Of a stretch of 64,000 nucleotides of DNA, positions 17,393-24,503 are shown in pieces. The DNA is taken from assembly GCA_902510755.1 (NCBI GenBank), contig CABXCS010000003.1, positions 19,285 through 83,284 on the forward strand, written 5' to 3'. Position numbers and translations under genes: made by a program. Each line of letters begins with the position of its first letter. The stretch's first letter is position 1. The stretch comes from an uncultured Woeseiaceae bacterium (GTDB taxonomy: Bacteria; Pseudomonadota; Gammaproteobacteria; Steroidobacterales; Woeseiaceae). The notes under the pieces were generated by a model. That model did not search any database. It was given only the letters and a program-made list of their open reading frames with translations, and had not been told where the DNA came from.

Positions 17393-18799
17393 TTACTTAA
17401 TCTTTTTTTCAGGCAGAGTTATTTTTACAGTAAAATCTTTATCAGTTGTGATGGCTTTTATTTTGCCTTTATTAAGCTCAACAGCTTCTTTAGCAATTGC
17501 TAAACCTAAACCTGATCCTTCCTCATTCTCAATATTTGCCTGAAAAGTTCTATGAAAAGGTTCAAAAATCTTTTCTGCGTCAGATTGATTTACACCAGCA
17601 CCTTCGTCAGTTATTGAAATATCAATAGCTTGCTCTTTTTTACTTATCTTAAAAAGTATATGAGAGTTTTTTGGTCCATATTTCATAGCATTTCTTAGAA
17701 TATTTTCTAATGCACTTTTAAGTTGGGACTCATATCCAAAAAAATTAATATTTGGTTCTGCTTCTAAATTGACTTCAATATTATGTGTTTTAATATTTTT
17801 GTATTCAAAATTGATATTTTCTATTACTTCTTTTGCGAGCATAGTTAGATTAATCAATTTATCTGACTCTTTTTTTACATTACCTACAATCGAATACTCT
17901 AAGATACTGCCAATTAATTTATTCAGGAGGTTAATTTCTTTTTTTATTCTCACATGTTCAATTTTTTCGGAGGTATCACGTTGTTGCACTATATCAAGAG
18001 ACACTAACATTCTAGATAGAGGCGAGCGAAGTTCATGTGAAATATTTCTGAGTAACTCTTCTGCTTGTGCTTTGTATTGAGAGAGTTTATTTGTCATCCT
18101 ATTAATATCTCTAGCAAGACTTCCAATTTCATCTTTCCTGTTGCTTACTGAATCGGATACCTGAGTCAGAAAATTTCCTTCAGCTACTGAGCTTGCAGCC
18201 TCCCTAAAATGTTTAATTGGCTTGGTGATGGCTCGTGATAGGAGGTAAGAAACTGCTAAACTTAATATGAGACAACAAAGCAATATGAATAGAAATAAAT
18301 TATCATCAAAAGTACCTTGTATAGAACTATTTTTTGGGAAAAAGAATAACTTATATCTTTTATTATCAGGTCCAATCAAAAAAGGGACTGTATTTGCTGG
18401 TCTCAGATTGCTAGGCAAGGCTGGGGTTTGTCGAAATTCATTAGGTTTTTTTCTTTTAGATCTGTGATGAGGTAACTCAAAATGATTTTGCCAGTTAATA
18501 ATTCTTCTAGGAATATTTCTACCCAAAATATCTTTCCGCTCGTCATCCAAGAGAAAAATCCTCAATGGATATTGATCTCTATTGTCAATATTCTTTAGCC
18601 AAATTTTCAACCCCGAGTAACCTTGTGTATCGAGTACTTCACCCGCCCTGATGACTGTTTCATCTATTTCAAAGTTTGAATAAACTTCATCCATTCTTGT
18701 GTGGTAGAAATATCCAGCGAAAGCAGCAAATATCATTGTCGCAATAATAATTAACCAGAATGAGGCAAAGATTCGTATAAATAAGTTATTGATTTTCAT
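17393..18799 (-). CDS. cpxA: CpxA-like sensor histidine kinase
   Basis: The 468-residue sensor has TM1 (about 7-30), a periplasmic domain of about 140 residues, TM2 (about 168-190), a HAMP domain ('SRAITKPIKHFREAASSVAEG') and a HisKA/ATPase core. The H-box is 'ISHELRSPLSRM', the N-box 'LENILRNAMKYGP', and the G-boxes 'DEGAGV' and 'GSGLGLAIA'. Placement with a CpxR-like regulator and a divergent CpxP/Spy-like gene supports a CpxA role in sensing envelope stress, though the periplasmic domain is not clearly that of E. coli CpxA. It lies 13 bases downstream of the regulator gene. Confidence 0.85.
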   Translation of the reverse strand: MKINNLFIRIFASFWLIIIATMIFAAFAGYFYHTRMDEVYSNFEIDETVIRAGEVLDTQGYSGLKIWLKNIDNRDQYPLRIFLLDDERKDILGRNIPRRIINWQNHFELPHHRSKRKKPNEFRQTPALPSNLRPANTVPFLIGPDNKRYKLFFFPKNSSIQGTFDDNLFLFILLCCLILSLAVSYLLSRAITKPIKHFREAASSVAEGNFLTQVSDSVSNRKDEIGSLARDINRMTNKLSQYKAQAEELLRNISHELRSPLSRMLVSLDIVQQRDTSEKIEHVRIKKEINLLNKLIGSILEYSIVGNVKKESDKLINLTMLAKEVIENINFEYKNIKTHNIEVNLEAEPNINFFGYESQLKSALENILRNAMKYGPKNSHILFKISKKEQAIDISITDEGAGVNQSDAEKIFEPFHRTFQANIENEEGSGLGLAIAKEAVELNKGKIKAITTDKDFTVKITLPEKKIK

Positions 18800-18812
18800 A
18801 ATATTCTTTTAT

Positions 18813-19535
18813 CTAATCACCAATTAAGGCGTAACCGACACCTCTCTGACTGTAAATAATTTCTTTTTCCGCTCCAAGATTCTTTAATTTTGTTCTTATG
18901 TTACTTACGTGGGTGTCAATGCTTCTATCATAAGGAACAAATGATCTTCCGAGTGCGTGTTCACTCAACTCGTCTTTGTTTACTGTCTTACCAAGATTTG
19001 AAGCTAAGCATGAGAGTATTTCAAACTCTGTGCCAGTTAGTTTCAAAGGCAATTTATTATAAGCTGCTTTACGATTTTTAATTGAAATCTCAATTAATCC
19101 ATAAGCAATATGATCCTTATTTATTAGTTGAGTTGAACGTCTCAATATAGCTTTTATTCTTGCCAGTAATTCCTGTGAATTAAATGGCTTTGGTAAATAA
19201 TCATCTGCACCCAATTCAAGACCAAGAATACGATCATTTTCTTCGCCACTCGCCGTAAGCATTATTACTGGTATCCAATTGTCTTTTCTAATTTCTTTGA
19301 GCGTAGTTAGCCCTGAAATACCCGGTAGCATTATATCTAAGATTAGTAAATCATAATTATGATTTGGATTATTCATTTTTAGTAATTCGATTGCTTCTTC
19401 ACCACTATGCAATATTTTAATATTGAGATGATTATGCTCGAGAAAGTCACTTAACAATACACATAATTCTTGATCATCATCAACTAAAAGTATATTTTTC
19501 TTATCATTTATCATAGTAGCTTTCTGTCCAAACAT
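18813..19535 (-). CDS. cpxR: CpxR-like OmpR-family response regulator
   Basis: An N-terminal receiver (acidic 'LLVDDDQEL', phospho-Asp in 'LLILDIMLPG', Thr in 'VIMLTASG', Lys in 'YLPKPFN') is joined to a C-terminal winged helix ('LKLTGTEFEILSCLA...PYDRSIDTHVSNIRTKL...SQRGVGYAL'). The architecture is OmpR/CpxR. The start could be ATG 19535 or the in-frame ATG at 19514, which begins just before the receiver; the longer form is shown. It is co-transcribed with the sensor kinase and divergent from the CpxP-like gene, with a shared 149-base intergenic region holding an inverted repeat. Confidence 0.88.
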   Translation of the reverse strand: MFGQKATMINDKKNILLVDDDQELCVLLSDFLEHNHLNIKILHSGEEAIELLKMNNPNHNYDLLILDIMLPGISGLTTLKEIRKDNWIPVIMLTASGEENDRILGLELGADDYLPKPFNSQELLARIKAILRRSTQLINKDHIAYGLIEISIKNRKAAYNKLPLKLTGTEFEILSCLASNLGKTVNKDELSEHALGRSFVPYDRSIDTHVSNIRTKLKNLGAEKEIIYSQRGVGYALIGD

Positions 19536-19551
19536 AGAGTTTCATTATATT

Positions 19552-19580
19552 TTTACATGTTCCGAAGATTAGTATGTAAA
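19552..19580. promoter_or_regulatory. Inverted repeat between cpxR-like and cpxP-like genes, candidate operator
   Basis: TTTACAT (19552-19558) and ATGTAAA (19574-19580) form an inverted repeat with a 15-base spacer. The GTAAA core recalls the CpxR half-site GTAAA, but CpxR boxes in E. coli are direct repeats with about 5 bases between, so this is not a canonical box. Position between divergent promoters of a two-component pair and its likely target makes an autoregulatory site plausible. Confidence 0.35.
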
Positions 19581-19613
19581 TATTTAACAATTCTTGACAA
19601 TAATCCAATTTTC

Positions 19614-19642
19614 TTAACACAACTCTAATAAGTTTGTATATA
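19614..19642 (+). promoter_or_regulatory. Possible promoter of the CpxP-like gene
   Basis: TTAACA (19614-19619) and TATATA (19637-19642) are separated by 17 bases, a fair sigma-70 match. It sits about 40 bases before the ATG at 19685, which has GAGAGG at a good distance, and just downstream of the candidate operator. Confidence 0.4.
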
Positions 19643-19684
19643 ACATGTATATGTTAATAATATTTAATTAGAGAGGTCTATATT

Positions 19685-20191
19685 ATGTATAAATGTTGGG
19701 TTATTTTGATATTTTCAACAACTATGTTCGCAAATAATGCATTCTCAGATAATCAATTTTATGAAAAACAATTATCTGATTTTAAAAAAATGGATGATCG
19801 CAAGTTAAGAAAAATGGAAAAATATTTTGATTTAGATGCAGATCAAAAAATAGCGATCAAATCTATTATGGAAGATTCGTTCATAGCAATGAAGGAAAGT
19901 AAGAGCAGTATGAAAAAAAGTAAAGACGCATTAATGAATTTAGATCCAAATAATAAAAACTTTAAAGATGAACTGTTAAATCTATCCAATAAAATATCTG
20001 GTCTAGTAAGAGAGCAGACTATTTTACAAGGGGAAATTAAATATAAAATCAATAATCAGTTAAATGATAATCAGAAGGAGTTGGCAAAAGCATTTTCAAG
20101 AATTGAAAAAAGGAATTATGAGAAAGATATTAAATGGAAGGAGAGGGGCAGGCCCAAAAACACAGAAAAGAAAAGAAAACATTTGATGTAG
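19685..20191 (+). CDS. CpxP/Spy-like periplasmic protein
   Basis: The 168-residue exported protein has a signal peptide (cleavage near NNAFS-DN) and a mostly helical mature part: 'FDLDADQKIAIKSIMEDSF', then long Lys/Glu-rich helices, then 'INNQLNDNQKELAKAF'. The two segments resemble the paired LTxxQ regions of the CpxP/Spy family ('LNDNQ' is the second), which bind misfolded proteins or the CpxA sensor. Divergent placement from a CpxRA-like pair is the classical cpxP arrangement. The C-terminus is strongly basic (GRPKNTEKKRKHLM). Similarity is by pattern, so the family call is moderate. A strong terminator follows. Confidence 0.72.
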   Translation: MYKCWVILIFSTTMFANNAFSDNQFYEKQLSDFKKMDDRKLRKMEKYFDLDADQKIAIKSIMEDSFIAMKESKSSMKKSKDALMNLDPNNKNFKDELLNLSNKISGLVREQTILQGEIKYKINNQLNDNQKELAKAFSRIEKRNYEKDIKWKERGRPKNTEKKRKHLM

Positions 20192-20220
20192 AAAATCGAA
20201 ACAATTTTTTTATTTTTATT

Positions 20221-20250
20221 AAAAACGATCATTCATTGATCGTTTTTTTT
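20221..20250 (+). terminator. Rho-independent terminator after the CpxP-like gene
   Basis: AAAACGATCA and TGATCGTTTT pair around a TTCAT loop (20222-20246), followed by a run of T to 20250. It is the clearest intrinsic terminator in the window. It separates the Cpx-like locus from the kinase/vWA cluster, so the cluster probably has its own promoter in 20251-20383. Confidence 0.9.
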
Positions 20251-20383
20251 ATTCGTAATTAATTGTATGTAAGTATATTTTGCACTTAATTATTCCTTAA
20301 AATAAAGCTATATTAAGATTCTGAGTTTTCAAAAATAAATTGAAAAGTTGTAATAAGAGACTAGATAATCATAGGAGTTAAGT

Positions 20384-20992
20384 ATGTATTCAATAAAATC
20401 ACTTCGAAGACGCTATTATATTGGGTTTATTTTGATTTATATACTTCAGGGTTGTGGTATTACATATAGCGGTATGTCAGGTTCATCAGGCGGTATGTCA
20501 GGTTCATCAGGTTCTGTTCGTGGTATGAGTGGCAGAGGAATGTCAGGCGGAGCTGACGGAGTAAATGGTGGATCCAGTGAAACAAATGCTGAAAAACAAG
20601 CCAGACTCGAGGGAGAGCTGGAGAGATCCGTAGGTGGTTTAGATGAAGTATTGGGTCAAGAGCAACGCGAAATAGAATCAGTAGGAAGAAATACAGAAGG
20701 TTTTGGTGGTAATTCAAGTAATAGAAGTGGAGTTGGTCTGGGTGGGCAATCAACAGGGGGAAGACAGAGAGGAATAGAAGGAAGCTCATCGACTATGAAT
20801 CTACCTGCTAATGCAGCATCAGTAGAAGAGCTCAGTCAGGAGGAGATAGATGAAAGAACGCCAGATGATATTCCTGATTTGGTAAGTGAAGACATTGTAG
20901 CTAAACAACTCCGCGAAGCTGCATTAACCGAAAATGATCCACAATTAAGAGAACGTTTATGGGATGAATATAGGAATTATAATCGTCTATAA
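20384..20992 (+). CDS. Gly/Ser/Met-rich lipoprotein, first gene of the kinase-vWA cluster
   Basis: The 202-residue product has a lipoprotein signal with lipobox LQGC (Cys25). Directly after it come low-complexity repeats GMSGSSG (two exact copies at DNA level) plus RGMSGRGMSGG. A Glu/Arg-rich middle (QARLEGELERSVGGLDEVL) is followed by more Gly/Ser, and the tail is a charged helix: 'DIVAKQLREAALTENDPQLRERLWDEYRNY'. The flexible N-terminal linker would let a lipid-anchored protein reach through the periplasm, while the C-terminal helix looks like the conserved interaction part. No enzymatic domain is seen. It is 23 bases from the next lipoprotein gene; AGGAG lies upstream of the ATG. Confidence 0.8.
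   Translation: MYSIKSLRRRYYIGFILIYILQGCGITYSGMSGSSGGMSGSSGSVRGMSGRGMSGGADGVNGGSSETNAEKQARLEGELERSVGGLDEVLGQEQREIESVGRNTEGFGGNSSNRSGVGLGGQSTGGRQRGIEGSSSTMNLPANAASVEELSQEEIDERTPDDIPDLVSEDIVAKQLREAALTENDPQLRERLWDEYRNYNRL
20470..20511 (+). repeat. 21-base perfect tandem repeat, two copies
   Basis: A 21-base unit beginning CGGTATGTCAGG occurs at 20470-20490 and again at 20491-20511 without mismatch. It encodes GMSGSSG twice in the linker just after the lipidated Cys. Because the unit is seven codons, copy-number change would lengthen or shorten the linker without shifting frame. Confidence 0.9.
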
Positions 20993-21015
20993 AACTTATA
21001 GACAAAATCTTCTCT

Positions 21016-22257
21016 ATGATTATTAATTTCAGACAAACTTTAATTTCAATGCTTATCTTGAGCTTTACTGCATCATGTACAGTTTCTGAGATAATTGATG
21101 CAGAAAGAACTGCACTTGATATTGCGAGCCTTAATATCTCTGAAAATTTACTGCTAGATATTGGTATTATTAGGTTTGAAGGTGGTGTTCCAGAAGATAA
21201 TGATGCCGATAAGACTGGTATTTATCAAGAAATAAGAGAAGCTGAATCTCGTTATTTTCCGTATCACATAAAAACAACTCTTGAAAAAACGGGCTATTGG
21301 GGCTCAGTAAGGGTTATTCCTTCAAAGACGGTTATTACTGATGTTATTGTGACAGGGAGAGTGCTTCGATCAGATGGAGAAAATGTATCTATAAGAATTA
21401 AAGCAAAAGATTCATCGGGTCAAGAATGGTTTGAGAGAGATTACACAACACAAACAGGGTTAAGGTCCTATTCTGAGAACAGGGATAGAGCAATCGATCC
21501 ATATCAGAAAGTTTTTAATGACTTTGCAAATGATTTAAGACTTTATGCCGCATCTCTTCATAGCTCTGTCAATAAAAGAATTCAGCAAACATCTGAGTTG
21601 TTATTCTTCGCCGATATGATCCCTACAGTATATGGCCCTTATCTAAATAACGATGAAGGTTCTATTGAACTTCTTAGGCTACCCCCTGAAAATGACCCTA
21701 TGGTAAAGCGACTTCGTGGAATAAGAGAGCGTGATCGCTCAGTAATTGATTCAATAAACGAGCATTACGCGAATTATTATTATGGAATAGCATTACCCTA
21801 TGAGGGGTGGAGAAAAAAAGCACGTGAAAATCAGATTAATATTCGTGATACAAAACGTGCTGCTACAGTCAGAGCTTTAATAGGTGTTGCAGTAACAGCT
21901 GGATCAATAAATATGGATACAAGTGATACCAGTCGCTCTAGACGAAATATTAAAAGAGCCACACAAAGTGTTGGTATTGATAGAGGTATAAGAACAATTA
22001 TAGATGCTTGGCAGTTAAGACAGTCAACGAATTCATATCGCACTCAAATAGGTGAGCTTTCTGAGTCATTTATCGCAGAAGCCGCACCTCTGACTATTGA
22101 GGTTGAAGGCCAATCAAGACGTTTAGTTGGTACCGCAGAATCACAATATGAAGGCTGGCGGAAGCTGCTGAAAGAGATAAATGATCTTGAAACTGCAATT
22201 CCTGATTCGCAATATATAGATACTACCACCAGTACTGGCAACAATAGCTTGAATTAA
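21016..22257 (+). CDS. Large lipoprotein of unknown function in the kinase-vWA cluster
   Basis: The 413-residue protein has a signal peptide ending in a lipobox-like FTASC (Cys21). The first mature segment ('LLLDIGIIRFEGGVPED') and 'VIVTGRVLRSDGENVSIRIKAKDSSGQEWFERDY' resemble alpha/beta domains that some lipoproteins use to measure or bind other envelope proteins. The second half is mainly helical with many Arg and ends in a Thr/Ser tail. No catalytic motif is seen. It lies between the Gly-rich lipoprotein and the Ser/Thr kinase gene, whose GTG is 5 bases after its stop, so expression with the cluster is likely. Confidence 0.8.
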   Translation: MIINFRQTLISMLILSFTASCTVSEIIDAERTALDIASLNISENLLLDIGIIRFEGGVPEDNDADKTGIYQEIREAESRYFPYHIKTTLEKTGYWGSVRVIPSKTVITDVIVTGRVLRSDGENVSIRIKAKDSSGQEWFERDYTTQTGLRSYSENRDRAIDPYQKVFNDFANDLRLYAASLHSSVNKRIQQTSELLFFADMIPTVYGPYLNNDEGSIELLRLPPENDPMVKRLRGIRERDRSVIDSINEHYANYYYGIALPYEGWRKKARENQINIRDTKRAATVRALIGVAVTAGSINMDTSDTSRSRRNIKRATQSVGIDRGIRTIIDAWQLRQSTNSYRTQIGELSESFIAEAAPLTIEVEGQSRRLVGTAESQYEGWRKLLKEINDLETAIPDSQYIDTTTSTGNNSLN

Positions 22258-22262
22258 TTCCG

Positions 22263-24503
22263 GTGATTGTTTTACAAAAAGATTTAATTCTAAAAAACCG
22301 ATACAAGTTAGTAAAATCTCTTGGTCAGGGTGGCCTATCTTCTGTTTGGTTGGCTGAAGATATCAAATTAGAGATATTAGTTGCCTTGAAGTTTCTAAAT
22401 GAAAGTTTAATAAATGATATAAATCATATTAAAAATTTTAGTAATGAGTGGAAAATTGCACATAATTTAATTCACCCAAATATCATAAAAGTTTATGAAT
22501 ATCATGCTGATACAACCACTCCTTTTTATGCTATGCAGTACATAGACGGATATGAAATATCAATATTATCTAAGGACGAGTTACAAAATATCATACGACC
22601 ATTTCTCTCGATTGTTGGTGCTGTGGAGTATCTTCATGAAAAAGAAATCTATCATGGTGATATTAAAATAAATAATATTTTATTAGATAAAAAAGGCCAA
22701 CCATTCTTAATTGATTTTGGGAACTCAAATAATCTTCTAGACCAAAAAACAAATCAGAACAAACCTAGCACTGATATTAAGAAATGTATATCAAGAGATA
22801 TTTATTCTTTAGGCATTTTGTTATACGAAATTATTCATGGCTTACCATTAGAGGATGATAAGAATTCAGCGTTAATCTTTGATTCAGGAATAAGTAGTGA
22901 GCTGAAAAATCTGATTACGGAAATGGCTAGTAATACACTAGATGGGGCATTTCAAGTCAAAGACATTCAGAGTAAGTTTGTTGAGCTTGGTTATAAACCA
23001 GGCACCGCTGTAATTCCTTTTATAGAAAATGATGAAAGTATTGATATAGAAACAATCAGTATTGATGACAAAGACCTGCATGATAATCAAGTCAACAAAT
23101 CAAAAGACGGTATCTCACTGAAGAAATTTTTAATAAGTCTAATCTTTATTGGATGTTTATTCTTATTTGTAATATTTGTATTGCCAGAGCTGGTAAAATC
23201 GAACACTTCTCCAGTTAAGATTGATACTTTGAGCACAAGCTCATCGATTGAAGAAGAATCAGAGGATATTGAATCATTGTTACAAGAGAGAATTAGGGCT
23301 GATGAAGCACTTGCAACTTTCCTTTCAAAATTAAGCTATTCAAAAAATAATGGCATAGAAAAATGGGGAGGAAACGCCTATAAATCTATCAATAATATTT
23401 ACCAGGAAGGTGATAATTTCTACTTACAAGCAATTTATAAAGAAGCTACTGATAACTATCAATTAGCATCATTAGAGTTAGATAAACTATCAAATCAGAT
23501 TGATCAGATATTGGAAAATAATATTAACAAAGGATTAACTGCGTTGAAGATTGATAACTTTAATGATGCAATAAAATATTTTGATATTGTTGTTTCTATT
23601 GAGCCTAAAAATGATTCTTATAAAGATTATTACCAAAGAGCTTTAAATCTCGAGGAGCTATTGAACTTAAGTGCTCAGGGAAGGGTATTCGAAGAGGAAT
23701 TAGAATTTGAATCGGCTAGAGATACCTATCAATTAGCTTTAAAACTAGATGGTAGTTATGAGCCAATTTTATCATTACTAGAGAATCTTGAAGAGAAAAT
23801 TAAACGCAGAGATTTTGAGAATAATATGTCGGAGGGGTTTGTTGCTCTTAAAAGAAATAATTTTGCATCTGCTAGGGCTTTGTTTGAGAAAGCCAGTGAA
23901 ATGAACCCTGACACTAAAGAGCCGCATGATGCAATATTGCAGTTAATTGAAAAAGAAAAAGATCAAAAGATTTCTAAATTAGAGAAGCAAGGGCGCAACC
24001 AAGAAGAGCAGGAGTTATGGGAGCTTGCAATCATTTCATATCAAGAACTCTTAAAGCTTGACCATGATTTGCTGTTTGCCAAAGAAGGGTTGGAAAAATC
24101 AGTTGAGCGTGAATTACTTCATAGGGATATCCAAAAGTATATTGATGACTTTGATCTCCTGACTGAACCTGGGATGATCAAAAAAGCAACAGAACGTTTG
24201 CTTGTCGCAGTAAAATATGAACAAAAGCCTCGTTTAAAAGCACAAACCATGGAACTTAAACGTCTTTTGAAGCTTGCAAATACACCTGTGCCTATATCGC
24301 TTGTATCGGATAACCTTACTGATGTTACACTTTTTAGGATCGGTAAATTAAAAAGATTCAATAATAAAAAGATAATTATATTGCCAGGGAAATATGTTGC
24401 TGTAGGTATAAGGAATGGGTATCGAGATGTACGTGTCGAATTCAAAGTTATTCCTGAACAATTTCTGAAACCAATTGAAGTGATGTGTAAGGAAGAGATT
24501 TGA
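22263..24503 (+). CDS. Membrane Ser/Thr protein kinase with C-terminal TPR-like helical region
   Basis: The 746-residue protein starts at GTG 22263. The cytoplasmic kinase domain (about 13-245) has the Gly-loop GQGGLSSVW (21-29), K43 in 'VALKFL', the catalytic loop H131-G-D133-I-K135-x2-N138 and D151-F-G. The loop has HGD instead of the usual HRD but keeps Asp, Lys and Asn, so activity is likely. One membrane helix (about 288-309) leads to an about 430-residue, probably periplasmic, region of Glu/Lys-rich helices in TPR-like units ('ALKIDNFNDAIKYFDIVVSIEPKN', 'ALKRNNFASARALFEKASEMNP'). Its stop overlaps the TTG start of the FHA-PEGA gene. FHA domains of neighbours are its likely targets. Confidence 0.88.
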   Translation: MIVLQKDLILKNRYKLVKSLGQGGLSSVWLAEDIKLEILVALKFLNESLINDINHIKNFSNEWKIAHNLIHPNIIKVYEYHADTTTPFYAMQYIDGYEISILSKDELQNIIRPFLSIVGAVEYLHEKEIYHGDIKINNILLDKKGQPFLIDFGNSNNLLDQKTNQNKPSTDIKKCISRDIYSLGILLYEIIHGLPLEDDKNSALIFDSGISSELKNLITEMASNTLDGAFQVKDIQSKFVELGYKPGTAVIPFIENDESIDIETISIDDKDLHDNQVNKSKDGISLKKFLISLIFIGCLFLFVIFVLPELVKSNTSPVKIDTLSTSSSIEEESEDIESLLQERIRADEALATFLSKLSYSKNNGIEKWGGNAYKSINNIYQEGDNFYLQAIYKEATDNYQLASLELDKLSNQIDQILENNINKGLTALKIDNFNDAIKYFDIVVSIEPKNDSYKDYYQRALNLEELLNLSAQGRVFEEELEFESARDTYQLALKLDGSYEPILSLLENLEEKIKRRDFENNMSEGFVALKRNNFASARALFEKASEMNPDTKEPHDAILQLIEKEKDQKISKLEKQGRNQEEQELWELAIISYQELLKLDHDLLFAKEGLEKSVERELLHRDIQKYIDDFDLLTEPGMIKKATERLLVAVKYEQKPRLKAQTMELKRLLKLANTPVPISLVSDNLTDVTLFRIGKLKRFNNKKIIILPGKYVAVGIRNGYRDVRVEFKVIPEQFLKPIEVMCKEEI

